Source: Chitinophagaceae bacterium
GTDB taxonomy: Bacteria; Bacteroidota; Bacteroidia; Chitinophagales; Chitinophagaceae
DNA: 64,000 nt
Reading direction: 5' to 3'
Assembly: GCA_016708765.1 (NCBI GenBank)
Contig: JADJFD010000002.1
Location: 620,001 to 684,000 of the forward strand
Shown: positions 16,592 through 25,922 of the stretch, piece after piece
Numbering within the stretch: the stretch's first letter is position 1
How the letters are laid out: each line of letters starts with the position of its first letter
Position numbers and translations under genes: made by a program
Notes under the pieces: model-generated
Database searches by the model: none
Seen by the model: only the letters and a program-made list of their open reading frames with translations
What the model was told of the DNA's origin: nothing

Positions 16592-16681
16592 ATGAAATTG
16601 ATTTCAGAATCAATCCGCAGTATTTTCGAAGGTTTCGTTTCTTTTTATACTTTATTCTATGATGAAGTGAAAAAGTGGTAA
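16592..16681 (+). CDS. Possible 29-residue small protein
   Basis: In the otherwise gene-free 16451-16717 stretch a short frame opens with ATG and encodes MKLISESIRSIFEG followed by an aromatic-rich end (VSFYTLFYDEVKKW). Composition is protein-like and amphipathic, with an AT-rich leader but no clear promoter or Shine-Dalgarno site. It is far below safe calling length; only conservation of the frame in relatives would make it real. Confidence 0.25.
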   Translation: MKLISESIRSIFEGFVSFYTLFYDEVKKW

Positions 16682-16717
16682 GTTATAATTCAAATCGATT
16701 GGACACTTTTACAAATT

Positions 16718-17200
16718 TTACTCAGTAATAGCTTTTTGCAGCGCTGCCTTTAATTTAAAAATTGCAAACAGATGGTGTGCTTCGTGCAGTAAAAAAAAAT
16801 TAATCCATTGTAGCAATGTCATTGTCCCAAATACAGGATGTGTTGCTGTCCGATTAAAAAGAGATTCGGGAAAAGCAAGCATTTCAGCGGCCATTTCTTT
16901 TCTTACAGTAATCATATCATGCATTATTTCCCTTGTGGTTTTTCCGCAATTATCCAGAAATAAGGGATCTGCTTCAGCAGTATATCTTTCAAAAACCGGG
17001 TTTTCTGTTTCTAGTAGTTGCTTTATACGACTAATAAAAAAATGCTGATAGGTTTGCAAGTGAACGATGTTTTCAAAAATAGACCACTTGCCTGGCAACA
17101 CCTGGCGCCGTACCATTTCAATAGACAGGCCATCAATTAAATCTACCAGTGCTTTATGCTGGTATTGAATGCGAGTAGAAAGGTGTGATGGGAGGTTCAT
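16718..17200 (-). CDS. DinB family protein
   Basis: This 160-residue four-helix-bundle protein is of the DinB/YfiT type. Potential metal-binding histidines occur in NIVHLQTYQHFF (about residues 46-54) and in the C-terminal LLHEAHHLFAIFKL segment (about 138-150), with the usual three-helix spacing. Family members include bacillithiol-dependent thiol transferases and proteins induced by DNA damage; many are uncharacterised. It follows the radical SAM gene with a 16-bp gap on the same strand, so the two are probably co-transcribed. Confidence 0.85.
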   Translation of the reverse strand: MNLPSHLSTRIQYQHKALVDLIDGLSIEMVRRQVLPGKWSIFENIVHLQTYQHFFISRIKQLLETENPVFERYTAEADPLFLDNCGKTTREIMHDMITVRKEMAAEMLAFPESLFNRTATHPVFGTMTLLQWINFFLLHEAHHLFAIFKLKAALQKAITE

Positions 17201-17216
17201 GCAAAATTTTTAATTA

Positions 17217-18248
17217 TTAATCATTACTCCAGACTTTAGTGCCTTCGGAACAATTGGCACAAATATCAATATTCTTTCTTCCTTCTGTAATCTTCTTTCT
17301 GAATTTACTGTACTCTCCGTTTTTCCAGATTTCTTTAAACGATTTTTTCTTTAAATCGCCTAACTGATGTTGTGCGTCTTTATCGAAACAACAAGGAGCT
17401 ACCAATCCATCCCATGTAATTACTGGATCATGCCAAAGCCGCCAGCAATGGTTTTGCAGCTTCCCTTTAAATTGATGGCCGGTTTCCGTTTTCTTATAAC
17501 GGCTATACTTATCAATTGTTGGAATTAGTTGGTTCGGGTCGTTTTCATAATCATAAATCTGCGCTGTCTTAAACCAAACATCATCAACACCTACTTCTTT
17601 AGCAAGCTTCTTTACATCTTCTATCTGGTGTTCATTTGGTTTTACCACCAGAAACTGAAAAACAACAAACGGCTTTTTACTTTTCAATTCCTTTTTCCAT
17701 TTCACAATATTTTTTGCTCCTTCTATTACTTTAGATAAAGTGCCGCCAACTCTATACTGCTGATAAACATCTTGTGTAGTACCATCAATTGAAATGATTA
17801 ACCTATCCAATCCACTTTCTATTGTTCTTTTTGCATTCGCATCATTCAGATAATGTGCATTAGTAGAGGTAGCAGAATAGATTCTTTTTTTTGATGCATA
17901 AGCTACCATGTCCAAAAAAGACGGATTCAAATACGGTTCTCCCTGAAAATAAAAAACGAGGTATAATAATTCCTTTGAAAGCTGATCAATCGTTTCTGTA
18001 AAAAAGTCTTTTTGCAACATACCTGTTGGCCGGGTAAATGCCCTTAGTCCACTCGGACATTCCGGGCAACGAAGATTACAAGATGTCGTTGGCTCAAATG
18101 AAATAGAAACCGGATATCCCCATTGCACTGGTTTTTTAGTCAACTTTGTAACATAATAGCTGCTAAGTACTTTTATTCCGTTCCAGGCACGGCGGGGTGT
18201 TATTTTGGATAATAAATTAAAACTGTCTCTTCGGTTAAATCTCGCCAT
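17217..18248 (-). CDS. Radical SAM/SPASM domain protein
   Basis: The radical SAM cluster motif is CxxxCxxC at C57, C61 and C64 (SCNLRCPEC), preceded by a hydrophobic strand. A C-terminal SPASM/Twitch region adds cysteines C268, C286, C287, C330 and C333, likely for auxiliary iron-sulphur clusters. These enzymes cleave S-adenosylmethionine to start radical chemistry, often on peptides or sugars. No small precursor peptide is visible next door, so the substrate is unknown. A TAACTTTG box lies only 5 bp before the ATG, suggesting a leaderless mRNA. Confidence 0.9.
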   Translation of the reverse strand: MARFNRRDSFNLLSKITPRRAWNGIKVLSSYYVTKLTKKPVQWGYPVSISFEPTTSCNLRCPECPSGLRAFTRPTGMLQKDFFTETIDQLSKELLYLVFYFQGEPYLNPSFLDMVAYASKKRIYSATSTNAHYLNDANAKRTIESGLDRLIISIDGTTQDVYQQYRVGGTLSKVIEGAKNIVKWKKELKSKKPFVVFQFLVVKPNEHQIEDVKKLAKEVGVDDVWFKTAQIYDYENDPNQLIPTIDKYSRYKKTETGHQFKGKLQNHCWRLWHDPVITWDGLVAPCCFDKDAQHQLGDLKKKSFKEIWKNGEYSKFRKKITEGRKNIDICANCSEGTKVWSND

Positions 18249-18253
18249 CGGTG

Positions 18254-18261
18254 CAAAGTTA
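18254..18261 (-). promoter_or_regulatory. -7 promoter box abutting the radical SAM start
   Basis: TAACTTTG (minus strand) ends 5 bp before the ATG at 18248, which would place the transcript start at or beside the start codon. Confidence 0.5.
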
Positions 18262-18321
18262 CTGATTAAGCATTAGTTGGTTTCTTATTCCCAACCAAGA
18301 GTTTTAACTTCAAGTACTGAG

Positions 18322-19032
18322 ATGATCCAAAACAAATTACCATACAGTATATTTTCACTTGGCGACGCAGCAATCACTATCGACTTTGGAAATATGATTG
18401 ACCAAACCATCAATCACCAAGTCATCAGCAGGTTTCATGAACTAAGAGAAAATCCTTTTTGGGGAATAATTGATATTGTGCCTGCATATAGCTCTATCAC
18501 TATTCATTATGATATAACAAAAATCAGGCAACTCAGTTCTGGTACTGAAACTGCATTTGAAAAAGTGAAGCAATTGCTTGAAGAAAAAATGAAGCAATCA
18601 GTTCAAGAAAGGACAATTGAAAAAAGATTAATCAGAATACCCGTTTGCTACGAAACAGAATATGCTCCCGATCTGCAGCAGTTTATTTCGATAAAAAACA
18701 TTTCTAGAGAAGAATTAATTACACTTCATACACAAAAAACATATAATGTATTTATGATCGGATTTCTTCCAGGCTTTGCTTATATGGGCGAAGTGGATGA
18801 AAGAATTGCTATGCCGAGAAAGCAACAACCAAATATTGTTGCAGCAGGTAGTGTAGGTATTGCAGGCAAGCAAACCGGGATCTATCCATTGATTTCTCCG
18901 GGCGGCTGGCATGTAATTGGAAGAACGCCGTTGAAACTATTTGATGCCAAGAGAGAAGAACCAATACTCTTAAGAGCTGAAGACACTATTCAGTTTTATT
19001 CAATATCAAAAGCTGAATATGAGAATTATTAA
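18322..19032 (+). CDS. pxpB: 5-oxoprolinase subunit PxpB (KipI family)
   Basis: This is one of the three subunits of the bacterial ATP-dependent 5-oxoprolinase, which opens pyroglutamate to glutamate. The KipI-like domain is recognisable by FSLGDAAITIDFG near the start, FMIGFLPGFAYMGE and PGGWHVIGRTPLKLFD. I chose the ATG at 18322; an upstream in-frame TTG at 18277 would add 15 residues without homology. The 3' end overlaps pxpC by 14 bp. Confidence 0.92.
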   Translation: MIQNKLPYSIFSLGDAAITIDFGNMIDQTINHQVISRFHELRENPFWGIIDIVPAYSSITIHYDITKIRQLSSGTETAFEKVKQLLEEKMKQSVQERTIEKRLIRIPVCYETEYAPDLQQFISIKNISREELITLHTQKTYNVFMIGFLPGFAYMGEVDERIAMPRKQQPNIVAAGSVGIAGKQTGIYPLISPGGWHVIGRTPLKLFDAKREEPILLRAEDTIQFYSISKAEYENY

Positions 19033-20017
19033 AGAAGGTATACAAGACACCATACAGGATATTGGCCGATATGGCAATCAACATCTAGGTATAAATCCAT
19101 CTGGCGCCATGGATAAATATGCCATGCAAATAATAAATGCATTGGTTGGTAATAATGCTAAAGAAGCAGTGCTGGAAATGCATTTTCCTGCTGCAACTAT
19201 TATGTTCTCGCAGTCGGCCTTAATTGCTTTGGGTGGTGCCGATTTTTCACCAACTATTAATGGCGAACCAGTTCCTTCTCTACACCCAATCATTGTAAAC
19301 AAAAATGATATTTTACAATTTCACAAACCTATTGCCGGAGCAAGAGTTTACCTAGCTATAGCCGGAGGTATTTCAGTAAAAAGCTGGATGGATAGCAGAA
19401 GTACAAACCTAAAGGCAAAAGTTGGTGGTTTTAATGGCAGAAAATTACAGAAAGACGATCATGTTTTATTTCGACTTGCTTATCCTTACCCTGCTACACA
19501 AAAAGAATTTTCAGTTCTGCCCTGGAAAGCAGATATAAAAGTCCCGTCATCATTCCAACATGAAGAAGCCTCTCAACATTTTTATATACTACCCGGATTT
19601 GAATGGAGTCAACTTACTACTGAATCAAAAGAGCAGTTAACAACTAATTCTTTTGAATTGTCGCAACAGTCAGATAGAATGGGCTACCGATTAAATAATA
19701 TTCCATTAACAACGACAACAAAAGATGAAGTGATTTCTTCAGCAGTAAGTTTTGGAACTATTCAATTATTACCAGATGGAAAACTGATTATTTTAATGGC
19801 CGATCATCAAACAACAGGGGGTTATCCCAGAGTTGGGCATATAATTTCTGCTCATCATTCAAAGCTGGCTCAGTTAAAGGGAGGAGATAAAATTCAATTC
19901 AGATTAACTGATTTACAAAATGCAGAAGACCTTTTTATAAATCAGCAGCAACATTTGTTGCAACTGCAAAATGCATGTAGTTTCAGATTAAAGGAATATT
20001 TCAAGCAAAAAAACTAA
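19019..20017 (+). CDS. pxpC: 5-oxoprolinase subunit PxpC (KipA family)
   Basis: The KipA/biotin-dependent carboxyltransferase-like domain spans the protein. It starts with IKEGIQDTIQDIGRYGNQHLGINPSGAMD (the family's conserved N-terminal block), includes ALGGADFSPTIN and ends with SSAVSFGTIQLLPDGKLIILMADHQTTGGYPRVGHI. Length (332) is normal. With PxpA and PxpB it forms the 5-oxoprolinase complex. Its stop is directly followed by the ATG of pxpA, so the three genes are tightly coupled. Confidence 0.93.
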   Translation: MRIIKEGIQDTIQDIGRYGNQHLGINPSGAMDKYAMQIINALVGNNAKEAVLEMHFPAATIMFSQSALIALGGADFSPTINGEPVPSLHPIIVNKNDILQFHKPIAGARVYLAIAGGISVKSWMDSRSTNLKAKVGGFNGRKLQKDDHVLFRLAYPYPATQKEFSVLPWKADIKVPSSFQHEEASQHFYILPGFEWSQLTTESKEQLTTNSFELSQQSDRMGYRLNNIPLTTTTKDEVISSAVSFGTIQLLPDGKLIILMADHQTTGGYPRVGHIISAHHSKLAQLKGGDKIQFRLTDLQNAEDLFINQQQHLLQLQNACSFRLKEYFKQKN

Positions 20018-20731
20018 ATGAGACCAGATATAAACTGCGATCTTGGAGAAGGTATTGGCAATGATGCATTAATTATTCCATTTATTACTTCAGCCAATAT
20101 TGCTTGCGGATATCATGCCGGAGATATTGATACCATGCACCAAACAATAGCAATATGCCTAAAGCATAATGTTTCTATCGGCGCACACCCATCTTTTCTT
20201 GACCGTGAAAACTTTGGAAGAACTGAAATCAATCTTCCTGTAGACGATCTATATGAGTTATTAACACAACAACTTATTATTTTTAGTGAAGTAGCTGATA
20301 TTTTTGATAAAACAATAAATCATGTAAAGCCTCACGGAGCATTATATAACATGTCTGCGAAAGATGCTTTTATTGCAAACATCATAGCAAAAGCAGTAAA
20401 TGATTTTGACAGCAATCTTATTTTATATGGGCTTAGCGGTAGTCATTCTATTAGCGAAGCAAATAGAATGGGATTAAAAACCGCCAGTGAGGTTTTTGCA
20501 GATCGTACTTATCAGGATGATGGTTCACTTACACCCCGGTCAAAACATGATGCATTAATTATAGATGCAGATAAAATGATTCAGCAAGTATCACAAATGA
20601 TAAATGATGGAACGGTAACAACAGTCTCAGGTAAATCAATTCCAATCAAAGCAGAAACAATTTGCATACATGGAGATGGGAAGCATGCCGTAGAATTTGC
20701 TAAAGCAATTCATAAATTATTATCGGTGTGA
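20018..20731 (+). CDS. pxpA: 5-oxoprolinase subunit PxpA (LamB/YcsF family)
   Basis: PxpA supplies the LamB/YcsF catalytic domain. Hallmarks are the N-terminal DINCDLGEG, the metal-site segments SANIACGYHAGD and SIGAHPSFLDRENFGR, and VKPHGALYN and ICIHGDGKHA. It starts immediately after the pxpC stop. Its own stop overlaps the GTG start of the next transporter gene by 4 bp (GTGA), so all four genes form one operon. 5-Oxoproline arises from glutamine or glutathione turnover, and the operon recycles it to glutamate. Confidence 0.95.
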   Translation: MRPDINCDLGEGIGNDALIIPFITSANIACGYHAGDIDTMHQTIAICLKHNVSIGAHPSFLDRENFGRTEINLPVDDLYELLTQQLIIFSEVADIFDKTINHVKPHGALYNMSAKDAFIANIIAKAVNDFDSNLILYGLSGSHSISEANRMGLKTASEVFADRTYQDDGSLTPRSKHDALIIDADKMIQQVSQMINDGTVTTVSGKSIPIKAETICIHGDGKHAVEFAKAIHKLLSV

Positions 20732-21903
20732 AAAAGAATTCTGCCATACTCGGCGCTGCATTCTTAATGGCCACTTCGGCTATTGGACCTGGTTTTCTTA
20801 CACAAACATCTTTATTCACCGAGCAATTACTAACAAGTTTTGGTTTTGTAATTCTAATTTCTATCCTATTGGACATTGGTGCACAATTAAATATCTGGAG
20901 AATAGTAGCCGTAAGCGAAAACAGAGCTCAAGACATCGCAAATAAAGTATTTCCGGGACTTGGTTTTTTTCTTGCAGCATTGATTGCATTTGGTGGACTG
21001 GTTTTTAATATCGGTAACATTGCCGGTGCAGGATTAGGATTAAATGTATTAACAGGTATTGACTCAAAGATTGGCGCCATTATCAGTTGTGTAATTGCTT
21101 TAGGTATTTTCTGGTATAAAGAAGCAGGTAAGTTGATTGACAATTTTGTAAAGCTGTTAGGCTTAATAATGATTGGACTAACAATATATATTGCATTCAC
21201 TTCCAATCCACCTGTAGGAGAAGCTTTGTACAGAACTATCTGGCCCGAAAAAATTGATGTAATTAAAATTGTAACATTGGTTGGTGGTACAGTTGGCGGA
21301 TATATTTCTTTTGCCGGAGCTCATCGCTTAATTGATGCAGGCATAAAAGGCAAGGGAAGCATTTCACAAATAACAAGAAGCTCCGTCAGTGGAATATTGA
21401 TCACATCATTAATGCGGTTCATGTTATTCTTCGCTGCTTTAGGTGTCGTGTCGCAAGGCATACATCTGGCAACAGGCAATCCTGCCGCTTCTGTTTTTCA
21501 ATCTGCAGCAGGAGAGTTGGGTTATAAATTCTTTGGTATTGTATTATGGAGTGCTGCCATCACTTCTGTTATCGGTGCCTCTTTTACATCTGTTTCTTTT
21601 TGGAAGACATTGATCCCAGCTGTTAGAAACAATGAAAAAATTGTGATTAGTTGTTTTATTCTTTTATCAACTGCAATATTTGTTATCGTTGGAAATCCGG
21701 TTAAGCTATTAATATTCGCAGGTGCAGTAAATGGAATAATCTTGCCGATTGCTTTAGCAGTAATCCTGATTGCCGCAAACAAGCAATCAATTATGCAACA
21801 ATATAAACATCCTCTTTTTTTACAAATTATTGGATGGTTAGTAGTCGCCGCCATGACATGGATGAGTGCTATTACCATTCAGCAATATATCAGTAAATTA
21901 TAA
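20728..21903 (+). CDS. NRAMP-like divalent-cation or solute transporter (YcsG type)
   Basis: This 391-residue polytopic protein has about eleven membrane helices and belongs to the NRAMP superfamily subgroup found beside pxp/kip genes, like Bacillus YcsG. The N-terminal segment AAFLMATSAIGPGFLTQTS matches the first helix. NRAMP proteins move Mn or Fe, but members in 5-oxoprolinase operons may carry a different solute; the operon position suggests a link to oxoproline handling. Translation begins at GTG, coupled to pxpA by a 4-bp overlap. Confidence 0.85.
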   Translation: MKKNSAILGAAFLMATSAIGPGFLTQTSLFTEQLLTSFGFVILISILLDIGAQLNIWRIVAVSENRAQDIANKVFPGLGFFLAALIAFGGLVFNIGNIAGAGLGLNVLTGIDSKIGAIISCVIALGIFWYKEAGKLIDNFVKLLGLIMIGLTIYIAFTSNPPVGEALYRTIWPEKIDVIKIVTLVGGTVGGYISFAGAHRLIDAGIKGKGSISQITRSSVSGILITSLMRFMLFFAALGVVSQGIHLATGNPAASVFQSAAGELGYKFFGIVLWSAAITSVIGASFTSVSFWKTLIPAVRNNEKIVISCFILLSTAIFVIVGNPVKLLIFAGAVNGIILPIALAVILIAANKQSIMQQYKHPLFLQIIGWLVVAAMTWMSAITIQQYISKL

Positions 21904-21931
21904 GTTGAGATTTTTTGTAAGTAGTAAAAAC

Positions 21932-21964
21932 AAAAGCCCAACTATAGGGTAAGTTGGGCTTTTT
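21932..21964 (+). terminator. Terminator of the pxp operon
   Basis: A perfect 12-bp stem AAAAGCCCAACT/AGTTGGGCTTTT with an 8-nt loop and a T tail follows the transporter stop by 28 bp. It may also serve the convergent L,D-transpeptidase gene. Confidence 0.9.
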
Positions 21965-21993
21965 GTTATCATCCATCCTTGTTATGTGTCCAA

Positions 21994-22734
21994 TCAGCCG
22001 TTTAGTATTTTAGAGCCAAGCAAATAATTCTTGCCTGGATGATATATAAATAAACAAGTGCCTTCTTTTATTGTATTAATGATTGTAGCAGACTCCTTCT
22101 GCGGTACGGCAGGACATCCCCAACTGCGACCCATAAAAACTCCAGCCTTTGCTCTTGCAGGATCGACATAAGCTGCTCCGTGAATCACAATTGTTCTTTC
22201 CAATGCTTTGTCATTATATCCGGGGTCTACTCCATTGATGCGTAGCGACAATCCATGCTTTCCTATATACGTATTGCCTGTTACATAAAAACCCAAACTA
22301 CTTTGTAATGATTCAGGCTTATTGGAAAACGTAGTAGCGAATTCTCCACCAGAATTTTTTCCGTGGGCCACATAAGTGTTCGTTACTAAACGCTGATTTT
22401 CTATATCTATTATATACAACCGCTTTTTTCCTGAAGATTGACTCAAATCACAAATGGTAAGGTAATTTGTACGGCGAACCTTATTGCTTTCAACCAATTC
22501 CTGATAGCCTTTCCAAGCATAGTTAAATGCTTCGGTAGATAAACCATACGTAGAAAGGTTAATTGTATTATACAATTCCGTTGCTTCCTCATCAATATGT
22601 AAAGTGGAGTCTGTAATGAGCAGTTGCGAAACTGTAATAGCAATCGGAGTGCTTACAGTTGGCTGCTCTGTAGGGATAATGGTAAACGATGTACACATTA
22701 ATCCCACGGTTAATGGAATAAACAGGTTTCTCAC
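21994..22734 (-). CDS. Murein L,D-transpeptidase catalytic domain protein
   Basis: An N-terminal hydrophobic segment directs export. The catalytic domain carries His185 in IVIHGAAYV and Cys207 in GRSWGCPAVP, the HxxxxxC-type pair of the YkuD-related L,D-transpeptidase family. It cross-links or anchors peptidoglycan stem peptides in the periplasm. The length of 246 residues fits this small-enzyme family. The reading frame begins with GTG at 22734; the next internal ATG would cut the signal sequence. Confidence 0.85.
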   Translation of the reverse strand: MRNLFIPLTVGLMCTSFTIIPTEQPTVSTPIAITVSQLLITDSTLHIDEEATELYNTINLSTYGLSTEAFNYAWKGYQELVESNKVRRTNYLTICDLSQSSGKKRLYIIDIENQRLVTNTYVAHGKNSGGEFATTFSNKPESLQSSLGFYVTGNTYIGKHGLSLRINGVDPGYNDKALERTIVIHGAAYVDPARAKAGVFMGRSWGCPAVPQKESATIINTIKEGTCLFIYHPGKNYLLGSKILNG

Positions 22735-22847
22735 TTAGGTACGGTTTTTCTTAGGTATAACTTCCTTTCAGTTGCTACATCCTTGGATTGGATTTAAAAA
22801 CGTAAGGCGCTGCAAAATATTATGCAATTGTTATAAATGCAAGAAAT

Positions 22848-22870
22848 AAACCACTGTTTTATAGTGGTTT
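22848..22870. other. Small hairpin in the spacer after the MATE gene
   Basis: A perfect 8-bp inverted repeat AAACCACT/AGTGGTTT with a 7-nt loop lies in the 265-bp spacer between MATE and the L,D-transpeptidase. On the minus strand it is followed by TATTTCTT, so it might terminate the MATE transcript, but the T tract is poor. Confidence 0.3.
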
Positions 22871-22999
22871 ACGAAGAACTACGCTACTTAATTTCAAAAT
22901 CATACGAGGGTAACTACGAGGTATAAGGATAATCTATTATTGCAATTCTTTTCATGCGGTTGATTTTTTATTACATGCATTATATATTATATGCTGATG

Positions 23000-24421
23000 C
23001 TAAACTTTTACTTCTTTCCACTTTCCTTTTTTGAAATAGTACCAAGCCACAATTGCCATAAATACTTCGGCTACCGGAATAGCAATGAAAACACCCATTG
23101 GGCCCATATTAAAAGTCTTGGCCATTATCCATGCAAAGGGAATCTGAAACAACCAAAAACCGAACAGATTGATCCATGTAGGCGTCTTCGTATCCCCAGC
23201 TCCATTTAGTGCCTGCACCATCACCATACCGATGCCATAAAAGATATACCCTGCTCCAATTATCTGTAATGCTTGTACTGCATAACGGTGTACCGCAGGC
23301 TCGGATGTAAATATGGAAATGATAGGTGAAGAAAAGAATAAGAATAAAAACATGACAGCTGCCATAAAGATGGCATTATACTTTGCAGCAAGTAACACAC
23401 TTTGCTCAGCTCTTAAAGGCTGTTTGGCGCCAAGATTTTGCCCTACCAATGTGGCTGCCGCATTACTCAATCCCCATGCAGGAAGAATAAAGAATACAAC
23501 ATTACGTATAGCTATCTGATAACCTGCACTGGCATCTGTACTTCCTGTTATAGAGACAACGTAAGCCATAAATATCCAGCTACCACTTTGAATAAAGAAT
23601 TGGAATGTTGCAGGCCATGCTACTTCCACTAATGTTTTTACCACTGGTAGATCCCATTTAAAGTGTGGCCACCTAATTTTTATAGTTCTCTTTCCACTGA
23701 ATAAATGATAGCATTGATAAACCACACCAATTCCACGACCGATAGTTGTTGCAATCGCCGCTCCTTTTAATCCTAACTCAGGAAAAGGACCGTAGCCATT
23801 GATAAGAACAGGGCATAGAATAATATTAATGATACTGGCTATCCATAAACTACGCATGGCCATTGTTGCATCACCTGCACCACGGAATATTCCATTGATC
23901 ATGAATAATAAAATGATAACAACAGAACCTCCCAACATTATGCGGGTAAAAATTGTTCCGTCTCTTACTACTTCTGGTTTGGCCCCCATAAGCCTCAGCA
24001 CATCTGCTGCGAAAATGATACCCAGTATGCTGACGACTACTGTAACCGCCAATGCAATAAGTAATGATTGTGCTGCTGCATGAGCCGCCCCTTCCGGATT
24101 CTTTTCTCCGATGCGCCTTGCTATAACTGCTGTAGCCGCTGTGCTGAGACCAATGGCAATAGTGTACACCAAAGCCACAACAGCCTCAGTTAATCCTACT
24201 GTTGCCATTGCTGCACTTGCATTGGGCAAATGGCTAACAAAATACATATCCACTACGGCAAATACTGATTCAAGACTTAACTCAAGAATCATTGGTATGG
24301 CCAATAACACTATTGCACCACGAATGCTGCCTTGTGTGTAGTCATGTTCTCCACCTTTAAAGGACTGTTTGACTAATGCAAAAAAATGAGATAGCTTATT
24401 ATTATAAGTTGGTTGCGACAT
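23000..24421 (-). CDS. MATE family efflux transporter
   Basis: This is a twelve-helix multidrug and toxin extrusion protein of about 473 residues. Two homologous halves are visible; the first begins GSIRGAIVLLAIPMILELSLESVFAVVDMYFVSHL and the second near TLVEVAWPATFQFFIQSG. Such pumps export cationic drugs or toxins using Na+ or H+ gradients. I chose the ATG at 24421; an in-frame TTG 45 bp upstream would only add a non-conserved tail. It is monocistronic. Confidence 0.93.
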   Translation of the reverse strand: MSQPTYNNKLSHFFALVKQSFKGGEHDYTQGSIRGAIVLLAIPMILELSLESVFAVVDMYFVSHLPNASAAMATVGLTEAVVALVYTIAIGLSTAATAVIARRIGEKNPEGAAHAAAQSLLIALAVTVVVSILGIIFAADVLRLMGAKPEVVRDGTIFTRIMLGGSVVIILLFMINGIFRGAGDATMAMRSLWIASIINIILCPVLINGYGPFPELGLKGAAIATTIGRGIGVVYQCYHLFSGKRTIKIRWPHFKWDLPVVKTLVEVAWPATFQFFIQSGSWIFMAYVVSITGSTDASAGYQIAIRNVVFFILPAWGLSNAAATLVGQNLGAKQPLRAEQSVLLAAKYNAIFMAAVMFLFLFFSSPIISIFTSEPAVHRYAVQALQIIGAGYIFYGIGMVMVQALNGAGDTKTPTWINLFGFWLFQIPFAWIMAKTFNMGPMGVFIAIPVAEVFMAIVAWYYFKKGKWKEVKV

Positions 24422-24771
24422 GATTGACAATAAATATAATGAGATTAATGAAGCAGGTAACAACAAAAACTGCTGTTATCCGTATTTGATGATCCTTAAG
24501 AGTTGTCCAGTGCGAACGATACGATTAGCAGAGGACTGTTAGAAGCTTCATATGCTGTGATTAGAGAATGCAAATATATGAATTGTACCAAATCGCAATA
24601 GAAGGAGAAATGTATGAATTGTTTTTTTTCAAGGATGAATGGTTAATAGCGAAGGGCTTTCAAACACTATTATAATCTTATCCTCCTTTACCCAATTCAG
24701 AAGGATACTAATACTCTCACAGGATAGTATTTATCTTGAAAAATAGTAGCTTTAACTATCAATAATATATT
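24422..24771. other. 350-bp spacer between divergent MATE and DUF1801 genes
   Basis: No convincing gene, tRNA or strong hairpin is seen. The right end contains an AT-rich promoter-like stretch (TAGCTTTA near 24745) that probably drives the DUF1801 gene. Short frames here are low in coding quality. Confidence 0.4.
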
Positions 24772-25161
24772 ATGGCTACAAAAACCAAATATGCAAAAAA
24801 TATTGATGAATATATTGCCGACTTTCCTGCACCTGTGCAAGAACGAATGAAAAAACTAAGGGCAACAATCAAGAAAGTAGCCCCAGCTGCGGAAGAAGTT
24901 ATAAGTTATACCATAGCCGGTTTTAAACTACATGGAGCATTAATCTACTTTGCTGGTTTTAAAAACCATATCGGCATTTATCCTGTTCCAAGAAACGAAA
25001 TAACTTTCAAAAAAGAACTAGCTGAATATAAAGGTGGAAAAGGAACGGCACAGTTTCCGCATGACAAACCATTGCCCCTTGGGCTGGTGACAAGGATTGT
25101 AAAATTCAGGAAAAAGATAAATGAAGAGAAAGCTAAACTAGCGACTGTCAAAAAGAAATAA
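24772..25161 (+). CDS. DUF1801 (YdhG-like) protein
   Basis: This 129-residue protein matches the DUF1801/YdhG family: IDEYIADFPAPVQERMKKLRATIKKVAPAAEEVISYTIAGFK near the N-terminus, ALIYFAGFKNHIGIYPVP in the middle and a basic C-terminal tail. The fold is related to bacterial frataxin-like 'iron chaperone' proteins, but biochemical function is mostly unknown. It is monocistronic and lies upstream of gmk. Confidence 0.85.
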   Translation: MATKTKYAKNIDEYIADFPAPVQERMKKLRATIKKVAPAAEEVISYTIAGFKLHGALIYFAGFKNHIGIYPVPRNEITFKKELAEYKGGKGTAQFPHDKPLPLGLVTRIVKFRKKINEEKAKLATVKKK

Positions 25162-25284
25162 CAACGTATTTCAGCAATACATCAATATGATTATATTGTA
25201 TAATACTTTATACAAGTCACAATCTAAATTGCATACTAGATTATTAATACTATCTACTCGCTGGTTTTGCACCTATTTAATCTT

Positions 25285-25292
25285 TACTTTTG
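25285..25292 (+). promoter_or_regulatory. -7 promoter box of gmk
   Basis: TACTTTTG matches the Bacteroidota TAnnTTTG element and ends 13 bp before the gmk ATG. A TTTG at 25266-25269 lies 15 bp upstream, shorter than the usual -33 spacing. Confidence 0.5.
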
Positions 25293-25305
25293 CTCACCTT
25301 TTACA

Positions 25306-25890
25306 ATGTATACATCAAATAATAAACTTATCATTATTGCGGCTCCATCTGGTGCAGGCAAAACTTCGGTAACAAGACATTTGCTGAATATGATGCCAGA
25401 GCAATTGGCTTTTTCGATATCCTGCGCTACCCGCCAACCTCGCAATAATGAAAAAGATCGGGTAGATTATTACTTTATTACAATTGATGATTTTAAACAA
25501 AAAATTGACGAAGAGAAATTTGTAGAATGGGAAATGGTGTATGAAGGAAAATATTACGGCACACTGAAAAGTGAAATGGAACGAATATGGCTGCAAAAAA
25601 AAACGCCATTACTGGATGTGGATGTAAAAGGCGGTATTAATGTGCAACAACTTTACCCTTACAATTCGCTTTCATTATTTATAGAACCGCCTTCAATTGA
25701 CGAACTGGAACGAAGGTTAAGAGCAAGGGGAACGGAATCAGAAGCATCACTTCAGGCCCGCATAAGTAAAGCTAATTATGAACTTTCCTTCAAAGAACAA
25801 TTCGACCATATCATATTAAATGATGATCTGGAAAGAGCTTGTGCCGAAGCACAGGACGTTGTTAGCAATTTCTTGCAATCTGATAGATAA
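25306..25890 (+). CDS. gmk: Guanylate kinase
   Basis: Guanylate kinase phosphorylates GMP to GDP with ATP. The Walker A loop is APSGAGKTS (12-20 from the chosen start), followed by SISCATRQPRNNEKDRVDYYFIT, the GMP-binding region, and EWEMVYEGKYYGT. At 194 residues it has standard length. I chose the ATG at 25306; an upstream in-frame TTG would add 13 residues and place translation before the promoter box. Confidence 0.96.
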   Translation: MYTSNNKLIIIAAPSGAGKTSVTRHLLNMMPEQLAFSISCATRQPRNNEKDRVDYYFITIDDFKQKIDEEKFVEWEMVYEGKYYGTLKSEMERIWLQKKTPLLDVDVKGGINVQQLYPYNSLSLFIEPPSIDELERRLRARGTESEASLQARISKANYELSFKEQFDHIILNDDLERACAEAQDVVSNFLQSDR

Positions 25891-25922
25891 ACAGTCAATT
25901 ATACAGGTAAAAAGTTCTTATC

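Noticed and set aside
16438..16662. 74-residue frame in the spacer after the SnoaL gene
   Set aside because: It starts inside the operator region without an ATG and has poor composition; only the 29-residue frame in the same spacer looks plausible.
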